Positions 12,281 through 24,669 of a stretch of DNA of 64,000 bases are shown in pieces. Both the position numbers and the translations under genes were made by a program. The notes under the pieces are model-generated. The model saw only the letters and a program-made list of their open reading frames with translations. It had not been told where the DNA came from and did no database searches. Source of the stretch: Phyto melanocephala. Taxonomy: Eukaryota; Arthropoda; Insecta; Diptera; Rhinophoridae. Position 1 is the stretch's first letter. Each line of letters opens with the position of its first letter. Where the stretch lies: positions 177,351,235 through 177,415,234 of the forward strand of contig OW799233.1 of assembly GCA_941918925.1 (NCBI GenBank). Reading direction: 5' to 3'.

Positions 12281-13508
12281 TTTCAAATTACATATGAGTA
12301 TACCGCTAAGGCGTGCTGCTGATAAAATCATAGCTGGTCCCGAAAATATACTCCACGCAGCTAATATCAAAGTAGTTTTTTAAAATTCTTAAATGATTAC
12401 AATTTAATTTAATTAAGAAAATGTTTTAGGAAATAAAAAAATTAAAATCAATGAACTTGAGCCAAAATAATTTTTATTATTTATGAAAATAATTTTGTTA
12501 TTATAATAAAATTGTTAATTTGCCTTCAATGGGGAATGTAAAACAGTTTTACCTAAATTTGACTTGACCATTGCAACACATGGATCATAAAAAAATAAAA
12601 TAGAAAATAAATTCCTTAAGAGTCCTGGAAATATTCTTGCTATTTTCAGGTAAAGTTGATGAAGAAGCTGTAGGAAAAAAATTACGAAAAATTATATGTG
12701 CATATTACCACAAAGTTGCACGTTTCTTCGTTCTTTTTGCACTCATTTATTTACCCAACAGTGTTGCTAACAAGTTTCGTGTGTTTTTTTTGTTTTTGTT
12801 TCTTTTTCATATTCTTAGATTTTTGTTTAGTGAATCTGTAAGTGTGTTCTTTGGTAAGAAAATATTTTAAAAGTACCTTTATACATTGATTATAAGGATA
12901 GCTGCGAAAAACTATTTTTAAATTCGGAAAATAAAAACGGGACAACAGTTCATTCCTATTAAATTTTTTTCAATTATATTTAAGAATCTGGTTGTATTTT
13001 ATAAGTTGCATTTATACGACATTATTTAAACACAATCCTTTTTCCTATAACAAACTGACATTACCATTTTCAACAAATTTTCCAGTTTTATGACAGTTTT
13101 TTCATAATGTTTAAAAATGACCAGAACAATGAAATTTATTGGAAAAATTAAGCGGCGAAAAGGCTTTTTTAATTTTTTTATTTTTCAGTAACAGAAATAA
13201 AAATGATATATAACTAAAAGAGCAGACGTAGAAGAACTAAATCAGTTCTACACATGTGTTCACGGCAGTATTATATTTTCGCAATTAATATTATCTTTAT
13301 TCGCAGAGCACTGTCTGCTTGAAGATTTAAATTCTAATAGTGTTTTAACAAAATAAATGTGGTTTTTATAGTGTAATAGTTAGTCTAAGTATTACCTCGC
13401 ACATAAAATAAAATTTGACTTTCGAACGTTTTATCAATATATGTGACCTTCTCCGAGAAAAGGGACCTAGTGTGTGAAAATAAAGTTTTGAGAAAAAACG
13501 CATTTAAA
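12281..13508. other. Non-coding DNA, no gene recognised
   Basis: AT-rich sequence. The frames at 12637-12870 (77 codons) and on the opposite strand are phenylalanine/lysine-rich low complexity and are not supported as genes. Confidence 0.4.
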
Positions 13509-14033
13509 GCTCTAAACATATAGACGCCAGCAGACTTCACAACTTCACGGCTTCAAATGCTGCCAACTTCAAATGCTGCTCTGAAGTCAGCTTCATAATT
13601 ATTTTGAAGACAGCAACAACATAATAATCAGCTGATGTGTAGTTTAGCAATACAAATTTCAGGGATGCCGCATGTATATTTTATAATGAATAAAATTAAA
13701 GTTATTGATAAAAAAATGTAAAAATATCACGAAAAACTACAAAAACACATAAATTTATTTCTTTATTGTGTTTTTGTAATGTTCTTTTCTGTTTAATATT
13801 AAAAATAAGTTTTTGTTCTTATTTTTCCAATTTAATATGTATAATGGCAACACTATATTTGTTTCTTGCTGCCCGTCAAAATAGAAAATAGCCTAAGTTG
13901 GCAGCAGCAGCAAATGCTGTTGTGCAGTCGTGCTACTGTGCTGCCGTCAAAATAATCGTTTTCATTTAAACACATGGATTTTATTTTTGACATATTGCTG
14001 CTTGCTGTCTGCTGTCGTCTATGTGTTTAGAGC
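13509..14033. mobile_element. 525-bp TIR element (MITE-like)
   Basis: Termini form a 27-bp inverted repeat with two mismatches: GCTCTAAACATATAGACG at 13509 and the inverse of GCTCTAAACACATAGACG ending at 14033. The subterminal regions are rich in CAGCAG/CTGCTG and CTTCAAATGCTG words, and no protein is encoded. No clear target duplication is visible, so I cannot assign a superfamily. Confidence 0.65.
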
Positions 14034-14764
14034 ATAAAGCTTCATAACGCATTATCACTGTGAACACACCTTCAGTTGGGAGATGCGATTTGGAATGGTT
14101 AGTTATGATTGGGTGCCGACTTTGGTCACGCCATGCCTATGTGGTGACGAATTTCTTTCGCTTTTAGTGTGACAATACCTCTGCTATTATTGCTGCTGTG
14201 TTTGTTATGAGTTCGATACTTGATTCTTAAGCCGCAACCAGTGACCGTGTTGTACGTTTTTATGGGGTAAATAAATTATTATCAGAAATCTAACTCATTC
14301 CATCTTATTCTACACCCTTTTAGGTACCATAATCCACTCTTGAGTCTAAACCTGTTTTTCGACACACTAGATCTCTTTTTTCTGAAAAGGTCACATATAA
14401 AGTTTAAAATTTTGAACGTACTAACATATTGCTGTGTTTTTGCATGAACTGAAAAACATGACTCCACAGTTAGCTACCTCATCTCTTAAGCTTTAATTTT
14501 GTGACGATGCTGCGAAATGTTGTTGCAGTGATTTCAGTCTGCATCCAAATAAAAAAAGCAAGGTTTTGTCTATCATAAGAGCAATATAATTGATTGTGGT
14601 TAAAACATATAATGGTTGCAAGTTATCAATACTATGTGTAATTATAGTATCATTCAATAATCATATTATGACTATAGAGTAGAGTCATGATATGAGAGAG
14701 TAGAGTCTTTGCTACTTTCTATAACAAATTATTGTTTTTTTTCTATTTGTTATATCTATCTTCT

Positions 14765-16016
14765 TCTTTCATATATATAAAAAAGTATGTATGTATGTAA
14801 CGTATGGACTCTAAAACGGCTGGACCGATTTTGATGAAATTTTCAGGGAATCTTCAGAATACTTAGGCGGGTGACACTGTGAAGTCTGATTTTTTTTGTG
14901 AGCGGCGTTGTCATGTTTTTCAAAACGAGATATCAAACTCGGTTATGCGGTTCCGAAGATATTTACAAAAAACCTATCCATCATCAAAATTTTAAAACTT
15001 TTGTTGCATTCAAAAATCCGAGTTTTTGGTTAATTTACAAAAAAACTTACAGCTCAATGAGCAAGTTTAATTAAAACTGTCCGGCAAGTTAATCAAATAC
15101 AAATCGATCGACACAGTAATGGATGAAGAACAAGCCGTCAATTTTCCCACTGAATTTTTGAATTCATTACAACCACCCGGATTGCCACCGCATGTACTAA
15201 CATTAAAGGCTGGATCACAGGTAATTCTTATTCGCAACTTAAACGCATCAAAGTTATGCAACGAAACCAGATTGACCATCAAAATATGTTCACCAAATTT
15301 AATCGAGGCAACATTCTTCGGTGGGTGCCCCGATGGACGAGTCAGCAGTGTGCTGTTCTGCTAGCTTAGGGGTTGCGGGTTCGATTCCCGCCGGAGACTC
15401 TGGACTTGTCTGCTTCTTTTCTATTCTATTCTTACTTTTCTATTCAGGTATCATAAAGGGATCAATATAATGGACCCAAGTGAGCTGTACAACAGCTGCC
15501 TGTTCTACCTAACCTAGCATTCTTCGGTGGCAGATTTAAAGGCGAAGACGTACTTATTCCACGAATTCCGATAGTTTCCAACGATTTACCATTCTAATTC
15601 AAGCGGCTCCAATTCCCTTTGCTATTACCATCAACAAAGTACAAAGCCAATCATTGACTATTGCTGGCTAATTTTGGAAAATTCATGTTTTTCACACGGC
15701 CAGTTATATGTGGCGTACTTTTGAGTTGGCAAGCCAAAAAATTTATACGTTTTTACACCAAATAAAAAAACAAAAAGCATTGTCTCACCGCTGGCCTTAA
15801 GACGAAGTAATAAATAAATATAATTTCCAATTAGCCTTAAATACATGCGTTCCTTTTTAGATTGAGCCCCCATACTTACACCATATGTAAGTTATTCTGT
15901 AAAAACTGTATGATAGGTATTCCATGGATTTTTATTTAAAGGCCGTTAATGTCGTTAAAAGTTCAATATAACACTAATGTTACCTTAGGGCCAGCAACAC
16001 GGACCGGGTCTGCTAG
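14765..16016 (+). mobile_element. Decayed Helitron with helicase C-terminus, split by a SINE
   Basis: The left part carries AAAACGGCTGGACCGATTTT, a hallmark of insect Helitrons. The right end has a short GGACCGGGTCTG hairpin followed by CTAG (15 bp upstream to 16016) and T, fitting the Helitron 3' rule. A PIF1-like helicase tail is encoded in pieces: FPTEFLNSLQPPGLPPH and NLNASKLCNETRL (15119-15324), RFKGEDVLIPRIP (after 15530), then LYVACSRVGKPKNLYVF (about 15702-15760) with frameshifts and stops. The Rep domain and most of the helicase are missing. The exact 5' end is uncertain by some bases. Confidence 0.8.
15325..15517 (+). mobile_element. tRNA-derived SINE with 13-bp target duplication
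   Basis: A 193-bp insert lies between two copies of CATTCTTCGGTGG (15312-15324 and 15518-15530), which interrupt the helicase frame of the host Helitron. Its head resembles a tRNA: an A-box-like TGGACGAGTC near 15335 and a perfect B box GGTTCGATTCC near 15379, as in Pol III promoters of SINEs. The tail ends in CTACCTAACCTAG, close to the CCTAACCTAACC end of the LINE at 31 kb. No other full copy is seen in the window. Confidence 0.8.
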
Positions 16017-16480
16017 TTTATTACACTTACTTATCTTTTTATTTAGCATTTTTATATCAATATCTTAATAATTTTATTCTTAATTTTTTTAAAAATTTTG
16101 TATTTATTTTCCACATGTTAAATTTTGAAGATATGAAAATTTGTTCAACATGAAATATAGTTGAGAGGAAACTCTTAATAAGCTTGATTGTTTTGTAATC
16201 ACACTATTCTTTCATCTCGAAGGGTTCTACGTTGTTTTAAAGGCTTTTAAATATAATATTATTTTGCAAATACATTATGCAATTTCTATCATAACGAATC
16301 TGCAAAACATAGTCATTTAAAAGGACAAATATAAGGAAGTTTTTATTAAAGGTAAATAATAAATTATAAAATAAAAAAGGCGTTATTATCATGATGAAAT
16401 AAATAATTAGACAATACAAAAGAAATAGTACTTGTTTTTGATAATCGTAATCATTTTGAAACCATACTTTCTCGTTATGT

Positions 16481-17796
16481 GTACTGTTTGTGTAGAGAAA
16501 ATGCGAGCAATGTAAATGTTTTACTTACGAGAAGGAGAGGACTGCTGTTATGTTTCCATTATCATTTAAATATTTATTTTGAAGAATATCGAAGCAGAAG
16601 GCTTATACTTTGCCACCCAGTAATTTTATGGCTACCAATTGGCATCTCTTATTTAATTAAGTGCCGGCTGGTGACTGGCAGAAATTCTCATTAAACTCCT
16701 ACTTCTCAATTGCTACTATTTACGATGTACTAAGGATTTTAATACTTATGTACCTACCCGTGATCTGCCACAATCTGGGGCCAACTAGCGTCTTTAAGTA
16801 AAAAATCAAGGATTTTTCTATGTCCAATAAGCTTTAAGCGAATGATATAGCCTTTCACTTGACTTATGTATTCCATTAGCATTTAGTACTCTCTCAAGAA
16901 GTCAAGGATTATGCTTTTCTTCAGTCAAAAGTGTTGGCAACACCTCCAGTAATAACACCAGGCGTAGATAGTATGCCAAGATAATATACCACCGAAAGGC
17001 TCTCTATTTCCGTACTTCAGCCCTCGCAGAGGAGAGGATTTAGTGGTTAGAATTCTAACTCAGCAATGTATATATTAAGGACAAACTTTAAGAAACTAAA
17101 TGTTTATATCAAATAATGGCTTCTAATAACATCAGAGACATGGAACAATTTTGGTCAATAGCTGAATACCCAGCAAAAATTAAAGTTTCACTTCGAATAG
17201 ATTTGTAAGATTTAAAACAAATAGAAATTTTTCGCTGCTTACCTTTAGCTTTAGTCAAGAAGCTTTTATTAAAAGTAACCTTTTGAGTTTTTAAAAATTT
17301 ATCATAAAAGTCTTTGAATTACGCTTTAAAGTATTAGAACAAAATCTTTAATTATTATCTTCTAACTAATATCAAGTTATCAGGTTATAAGTTGTTTGCG
17401 CTCTGTAGGCGCTATATATGCGCCTATAGGGTGATTATACAACTTTTAGCTCTTCATTTTATCTAAAAATAACCACTTTGTTACTTTTTTGCTACATCTT
17501 GATTGTGCCTTCCTAATATTTATATTTTTTACCGATACAACTTTATGAGTAGAAGTTTTTGAAAAGCATTTCTTATCATTTCTTCAAACAAGATTTCTTC
17601 TCAGTCATTTTGTATATTTGAACATTTATGTATATGCAGGTATCAGGTATTGCTTTTGTTGAAATTTTAATTTCTATATTTGAGGGGTGTGAATTCGTTA
17701 CAAAAAATATAATGAATTTGGTGAGATTTGTTTATTTAAACACTTTTTCTCAATGGAACCAACACAGAAAACAAATAAAATTAAAAATACACTCCT
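16481..17796. other. Non-coding DNA, no gene recognised
   Basis: No supported gene. A short perfect palindrome, TAGGCGCTATATATGCGCCTA, lies near 17406-17426. The stretch 16690-17050 is less AT-biased and may be old repeat, but I recognise nothing in it. Confidence 0.4.
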
Positions 17797-18748
17797 GTAC
17801 ACAGAAACAAATATTGCTAAAATTTGTTTAATTAATTGAATTTTTAATTTGTTTTTGAATTCTAATTATAGTTTTCATTAATTTAATTACATTTTTTAAT
17901 TGATATTAAATATTTTCAAAAAACAAAGAGATTTCTGTCAGTTGAAAAAAATTAAAAAAAAATAAAAAATACTATTTTAAATGACATTTACTTGAAAATT
18001 AAATTTTAAGAATAAATTTAATATAATTGTTACTCAAGGAGCGAAATAATGAAAAATTGTCGCCAATCTGCAAGAGAAAGTTCTGGTAAGTGCACATACG
18101 TACATATATAACAATATGTTCTGCTTTAAATATAATAAATGGTTTCGGTTTCATTGTAGGTATGCCAAAATTCATTACATATTTATTGTGTGCCTTTAAA
18201 TTCCTCAGAATTATCATTTTAATAGGTAAGTTAGTTGAATTTCTTCACTCTGTCTGATCAAACCTTTTTACCGGTTAATGTTCCTTTATATCTAGGTCGT
18301 TGATGCTAAAAATTATTTTTGGAAATCCGGCTTTTGATATGGCATAGTATGTGTATGTGTGTGGAACACTATTTCTTATCATTAATTTTATTATACATAT
18401 AAGTAACGAAATATAATTAAAAATATAGATTCCTTTGTGTTTGTATTTTTTTATACAGGTTTAATAAATTATATTATTGATATAATAAATGCTTTAATAT
18501 TATAAAAGCCAAATCTCAAATAAAGACATGATTAAATTAATTAAAATAATTTTTAAAAATTAGGAAAATTTTTATTAATTTTTTAATACTGTTTTAATTG
18601 ATATTTTTCTCCATATTTTTTCAATTAAAACTATTAATTTTCATTTAATTAATAGTATCATTTTGATGATTGGAGCAAAATTCAACAATTTTTTAATTAA
18701 TAATATTAATTTCGTAATTAAAATCCATATTTATTTTTTTCTGTGTAC
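17797..18748. mobile_element. Possible AT-rich TIR element
   Basis: Imperfect inverted ends: GTACACAGAAACAAATATTG at 17797 and the inverse of GTACACAGAAAAAAATAAAT ending at 18748. The interior is very AT-rich with AATTAATT words near both ends and no coding frame. The ends resemble in style the TIR of the 19.4-kb element but are not the same. The simple composition keeps confidence moderate. Confidence 0.5.
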
Positions 18749-19414
18749 CTGACTACATACACAAATACAAACAGAGACTGTATTTTTCTGGCCAAGAAAT
18801 AAAAAAAAACAGTATTTCATCTTCAAATCAAAACAAATATTTTCATTTAATAACACAATGTTTTCTTATCTTGTTTGTGAAGTATCCACTGTTTATTGCA
18901 ATTAAAAATAGTGTTGTGGTGAACATAATTTTTCTCTGAAACACAATTAATTGCAAAATGTCTGTTAACATTTTCATAAATAATTAAATTTTGTTTCTTG
19001 TTTCAACATTCAGAGTCATTATTTAAGTTTTTCTTGTTGTTATTATTGTTCGTCTTGTTTGTTGTTTGTTTGGTTGATTGTTGTTTTTATAGTCAAATGT
19101 GGATGTTCAATGGCTGTACTACCTGTGTGTTGTATAATCTAATGTTTCTGCTAGCGGTGTTTGTTTTTCTTGGACAATAATTATTTAAATATTTAAGAGC
19201 CAAGTTATTTGATTAATATTTAAGCACTGTGTTGCTTAAGTATAAATCTTATTCAAAGTTTAATGGAAGCATTGACAATTCCCCAGGAATTAAAGGCAAA
19301 ATGAAAATTTAAGATTTACCTTAAATCATTGATTTTTAACACAGGTGTAGATTCGTATTTTTATTAGCTGCCTGCTATTTTTTTTTGCTGTCGAATATTT
19401 AATTGAAATATAAA

Positions 19415-20153
19415 TATACACGCAAAGAAAAAATATGGTTGTGGTAACCATAATCGAAGAGCAACATACTATGATTGAATTTTATGATTATGTTTAGAAT
19501 AATAATGGTTACCAGTTATCATTATTATGTTTAATTTAAGCATCAATCAATAATCATATATATGGCTACAATTAAAATCGACAATCTTTGCTTTTTTACG
19601 GCAAATTACTCTCTTTTGCTGTAACATGCGCATAATGATTGTACTCACCAATTTAATTGCAATTTTTTACCAATATTTTTTTACATTTTCTCGTTTATTT
19701 TTAAATTTTCTTTAATTTTTCAAAATTTTTGTTCCTTTTTTTGACATCTCAAACTTTTAAAATAATAAAAATTTATTCAGCAAGAAGAAGAACAATTAAA
19801 ATCAAATTATTATTAAAAAAAATCATAGCTTGATTATTTTGTAATCATACTGTTGTCTCACTTATTATTTAATGATTATTTTTAATTTTAAATGATTTTG
19901 AATATAATGTTATTTTTGCCAGATTAATTTTTTTAAATCATACTATTTTTAAATGATAACCATTTTGAAATTTTTACGAAAAGTAATCATTAAATGATAC
20001 AATTCAAACAAATGCTTGATTATCGTGACAAAATATATGATGAAATGAAACAAAAATAACTATTACTTGTTTTCGACAACCAAATATTGTTTTAGAAAAA
20101 ATAATATGACCGTCGTGATATTGTCGTAACCATGGTTTTTCTTTGCGTGTATA
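19415..20153 (+). mobile_element. 739-bp TIR element, reference copy of a local family
   Basis: Inverted ends TATACACGCAAAGAAAAA at 19415 and its inverse ending at 20153, with a following imperfect match around the ATGGTT words. The interior has multiple ATGATTAT/ATAATCAT words and no protein. Related copies are a split one at 14560-16480 and an inverted fragment at 20284-20530. Confidence 0.75.
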
Positions 20154-20283
20154 CATAAAGTGCATTCACCTTAAATTTGCTTAAATTTTGAAACGTTTGT
20201 AATTTTACTAAGAATAAAATTTATACAATATTGACTTGTAGTATAGAAAGTGCTTAATTATTTATTTTTATTGCAGAAAATAT

Positions 20284-20530
20284 TTTTACACACAAAGAAA
20301 TACCATAATTATAACATGATTACGATGATCATATTGTATTCTCTATGACAATATTTGGTTATCGCAAACAAGTAGTAGTTATTTTTATTTTATTTTATCA
20401 TTTATTTCGATACGATTTTGAATTTTATAATTTAATATTTGATTTTCATAAGAACTTCTTTCAATATAATATGTTCTACAAAATTATAAAGACAAAAATA
20501 GTATGGTGTTTTTGCCAAGAAATGCAACAT
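20284..20530 (-). mobile_element. Fragment of the 19.4-kb TIR family, inverted
   Basis: Reads inward like the right end of the 19415-20153 element in the opposite orientation: ACACACAAAGAAA, then GATCATATTGTATTCTC, then GACAATATTTGGTTATCG and ACAAGTAGTAGTTATTTTTA. The 63-codon frame here is a by-product of this repeat. Confidence 0.7.
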
Positions 20531-22714
20531 ATTTAAAACAACTATACGTTTACAAATCAATCCATCTAGAACTTTTTTGGAAATAATAAATTGGTGTTAG
20601 CTATTCTTCTTCTTGTTAAATAAATTTTTGGTTTATTAAAAGTTTGTCAGAATGAGATAGTTGTATGCTACTTTAGCAAAACGTAATATTTGAACACAGC
20701 AACCGATCCCTCACAAGCTAAGAGACGACCGTGATGGACCAGTGATAACACCGGAATCCACCTTGTTTGCCTTGTGACCTTGAATATCTTTGAGTTTTCG
20801 AATTACGGTTGTTAATGTTTTAGTAATTTATGACTGTAAAAACCAGTAGCTTCACTGCGTACAAACTGTGCCTGGGATATATGTATGGCTGTAAATAACA
20901 GTAGATACCCTATACACCTCTACCATGCCGGGGATCTCTTTCTACTGAGCTAAACTGTGATTGCCAATGTATGGCTATTATCGAAGCTAAATCATCCTAT
21001 ACTCATATGATTTGCAAAACTACTCACGTTGATTTATATTTTTAAGAAACGACTTATCTTCATAGAATGATGCAAGTTGACTCAACAACAAACACATTAA
21101 CAGCTCTCATTTGTATGAAGAATAAACAATGTTGCCATGTCGGAGAGTGCAAGATATTTTTTGGCCGCCAGAAAATTTGCAATGTTACAATGTGTAATAT
21201 ATAGTTTTTGCAGGTATCACTATTTAATTTTTTAATAAATGCAACTGATTATGACCCTTAGGCTAAGTTTTGGTTGGCTTCTATAATAAGAAGTACAAAA
21301 TAACAGTCTAAGTTTTTTGCAGCAAATTAAAAAACTGCGTTCTTAGGTGCTCACTTAAATTTGAAAGATAATACGCAGAAACAAAATCTCTTCAACAGAC
21401 ATCAAAGCAAGCACTTTATTTTTGCACGTTGTTTTTGTATTATTTGTTTAAATTTAAATTGTCTTTTTTTTTTAGCAATCCACAATTATTATGATGAATG
21501 CCAAATTGTTATCTGGCAAGCCTAGTTAAAACACACAACTTCATAATGACTACGCGAGTCATACGAGCTTTTGGTCGTCTTTTTATTTTGCATGATCAAT
21601 AAAAGCAATCAAATGAGTCATACGTGTTTATGAATATGAATACTGTAAGTACATTTTATTTAAAAGTGCGTATAAATAGTGAAGACTTTTCAATAAATTT
21701 GAATGCGTATAAATCAACGAAATAATGAATCAAGTGATCTCTGATGTGTAAGTAGTAAATTGAGAATTGGTTGCTGAGTTCAATTACACAAAACTCTTAT
21801 ACAATTCTACTTCTAACTAATAAATTTTATTCTCTCAAGCAACAACATAACTGTTAATAATATTTCTCTTTATTGAAGAAAGTAATAATTTAATAATAAA
21901 GAATATACTTAGTAATGTAATTAAATGAATAACTTAATAATTAAATATACATTCATATAAAAAAAAAAAAAGCAATCCATACAAAATAATAGAATATAAG
22001 TCAATTCTAATCATTTTTTTCGCATTTAACATGTAATATCATTAAATTAATAACCTGTAGCGAATTACTTTGTTACAAATCATAAAATGGTGCTTATAGA
22101 CTATGATTGCCACAATTATGAATTTTCTTGCGAAATGAATAAAAAGATCAAATGTAAGATACCAGGCAAACGTATTAGAGAATACTTCGAATCCAGCATC
22201 ACATTAAAAGTTTTCTTTCATATTCTAAATGCTCAAGAAAACATAAAACTTCTCAACGAGAGTTTTAATAAATCTTATAAAATTATGGTGTTGTTTGTGT
22301 CCAACATTATAAGGCTTGGTTTGAACAATTTGGAGAACAAGCATATACGCTAACACTCATTTTTAAATAACTTTAACTTTTCTGTAAAATTAAAATTTTA
22401 GACAGAAACTCAAAAAAAAAAACGTCTCGACATACCCCATAGAACTTTTTTGTATAATTAAATTACTATAAGCACGTACATATAATAAAAAAATATAGCA
22501 TTAACTACACGTGGGTGTATTTTTTTTAACTGACACATAAAACATTATTAACAAAATTTGTTTACACAAACACTTGCCTTAAATTAATTTAATTTTCTAT
22601 AAATATCTTTATTGCATAAAAGTTTAAATTTTTTGTGAATCTCGTTCTCACATTTTATTGTTTGAATTTACAACCTTTTAAGTCTTAATGCAAATAAAAT
22701 TTTAGTTAAGCAGC
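20531..22714. other. Non-coding DNA, no gene recognised
   Basis: An 88-codon frame lies at 22087-22353. It has a mixed, non-repetitive composition (about one third charged residues) but no motif I recognise, no clear splice partners and no related copy in the window. It could be a chance frame or an exon of an unknown gene. Confidence 0.35.
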
Positions 22715-23019
22715 TAATACACGGCATGTTTTTTACATCTGACTTGTCAAATTCTCCACTGCTAATACAAACATGTTGTGTGTTACCTTTAAAACATTAC
22801 TTCTGCAAAAAACATGTGTTGAGACATCTGACAAAATTTAAATTAGAGCGCGCTCTATTTTCTTCTGTCAAAACATGTGACTTCAGCCGTTGGCAGAAAT
22901 ATCTGCTGCTGGAAAGCAGTCAGCGACGGTTGCCTATAAAAACACAATTTTGACAGATATGTAGATTTACTTAGTTTCACAAATTTGAAAGTTAGATGTA
23001 AAAAACATGTCGTGTATTA
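22715..23019. mobile_element. 305-bp TIR element (MITE-like)
   Basis: Ends are inverted repeats of about 30 bp with two mismatches: TAATACACGGCATGTTTTTT at 22715 and the inverse of TAATACACGACATGTTTTTT ending at 23019. An internal hairpin-like stretch (CAGCCGTTGGCAGAAAT with a diverged inverse GTCAGCGACGGTTGCC, about 22882-22936) is present. No coding frame. A target duplication is not evident. Confidence 0.7.
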
Positions 23020-23400
23020 TGGCCGTTATCCAGCAAAAAAAAGACATGAAAAAGAAATAACGAATGAATAAGTTCAACCCATGAAGAAGTGGTTCAATTT
23101 AAGTGAAACATGCATGATTTTAAAATTATCGTTAGAGATCATGTGTGCTGTATAAATATCTAAATAAAAATCACTTTATTTTTATAAGTGAGTAGAACGC
23201 ATGTATAGTAGAAGAAAAGAATCCAATGTTCCATGATTTAATGATGTTTGTTTACATCAATTGTTTACGATATTTTGCATGCATTTAAAGGTTCCGCCAT
23301 CTAACGTTTTTTTTTCAACTAGTGCTTATTTCGTAAATGCTAACACTTAGCTTATATCTGATTGGACAGATAATTAGTTTTATCCTTCCGCTGAACGAAA

Positions 23401-23720
23401 ATGAATGTTTATACGCTTGAACAACGCTGGGAAATATTGCGACATTACTTTGGCCGATTTTGCTAAAAAAAAATCATCTTTTCAGACGAGTCACTATTTG
23501 GTGTGAATTTTGGTCCAGAGGCATACTTGGGCCATTTTTCTTCGAAAAGCAAGGAGTTGCCGGTACAGTCAATGACGATCGTTATCGGGCCATGTTGAAT
23601 GAATTTTTGTTCACAAAAATTGAATAGGAGGATATTGGCAACATTTGGTTTCAGCAGGCCGGCGCTACGTGCTACACAGCCGAACACACACTCGATGTTT
23701 TGCGCCATGTTTAAAAAAAA
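23401..23720 (+). pseudogene. Internally deleted mariner transposase relic
   Basis: The frame opens with a mariner N-terminus, YTLEQRWEILRHYFGRF, from the ATG at 23401. It jumps within about 60 bp to the catalytic core: IIFSDES, then in another frame ILGPFFFEKQGVAG, NDDRYRAMLNEFLF and IWFQQAGATCYTAE. The second catalytic aspartate of the usual QDGATCHT block is alanine (GCC), and frameshifts and stops intervene. The helix-turn-helix linker region is deleted. I did not find secure terminal inverted repeats. Confidence 0.85.
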
Positions 23721-24242
23721 GAAGTTATTTGGCGGACCCTACATGTAATTTTGAAGCACATCATCAAAGGCTAACTATTTTGAACTTGGAGAAGACATTC
23801 TTTATGCCTCTTTTTGCACTAATCAACTGAAAGTCATGAAAAACGTTATTCGCATTGAACTAGTTCATAATTTGTTCTCGGTAGTTTTTTAAATCATTAC
23901 TGAATTTGGAATTTTGTTTATTCTGTGTAAATATTGCATTTCTACCATTAACTTATATGAAATAAAGTGATCATTTTTAGAAAGATGTTAAACAAAAATT
24001 AAAAAAAAAGGATAAAATTGGTTAAAATTAAAAAAACAGCCAGCTCATGAGCTGATACCATCAAGCTTAATAAAACTCATAAATTATGTATTTATTTACT
24101 TTACACTCGTATTTGAAATTTTTGTTAAAATTCTTAAATTTTTTTTTGATATTTTTAATAAGGAATTTTTATACCTTAATATTTGTTTGCTGCGATTTGA
24201 TAAAACTCGGGCGACTATTTAAGTAAATAAAATTAAATTTTT

Positions 24243-24360
24243 TTCTAATACCCTATTCAGACAGATATTTTTAATTGTTTCAATTTAGTGTTGATTGAGT
24301 AATTAAAATAAGTGTTCACACATACTCAATTTCTCTTACTCTATTAGCATTTGATACACG
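24243..24360 (+). repeat. Repeat A, shared with 51664-51772
   Basis: About 105 bp is nearly identical to 51664-51772 in the same orientation, starting TTCAGACAGATATTTTTAAT and ending CATTTGATA. Both loci carry repeat S downstream (25041-26850 and 51985-52165). A and S are therefore likely the two ends of one element family, with the hAT-like coding relic at 24670-25055 between them here. Confidence 0.7.
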
Positions 24361-24669
24361 GATGGAAAACATGGTACAATTGTACTTGTTATGGTACATT
24401 TTTGACCTTATTGGTACCGTGGTACTACCGCAAGCTACTTGGTACAATTTAAAAATTGGTCCATGTTCTCTTTAATTTTGTTTGTGTATGTTTTATTTTA
24501 TACTGTCAGCTTTCCTGTTTTTGTTGCAATGCTGTTGTCAAATACCAGTTGGTGTCAAGTATGCAACAACAAAACCTGCCTAGTACTTTATTGCAAACTT
24601 CAAACAAAAATCACCTGTTAATTTGGCACCACCTGGTACATGAATTTGACTTGACTGTTGTTATATGTA

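Larger units (their letters stand above)
14560..16480 (+). mobile_element. TIR element of the 19.4-kb family, split by a Helitron
   Basis: The left part (about 14560-14763) follows the first third of the element at 19415-20153: TAATGGTTGCAAGTTATC, then ATCATTCAATAATCATAT, then TCTTTGCT. The right part (about 16030-16480) follows its last part: AAGCTTGATTGTTTTGTAAT, then TACTTGTTTTTGATAATCG and AAACCATACTTTCTCGTTAT. The 1.25 kb between the halves is a Helitron relic absent from the 19.4-kb copy. Both termini are worn. Confidence 0.65.

Noticed and set aside
15335..15395. Possible functional tRNA gene
   Set aside because: Although A- and B-box motifs are present, the sequence lies within a 193-bp insert with target duplications and a tail, so it is a SINE head; the acceptor stem does not close properly.
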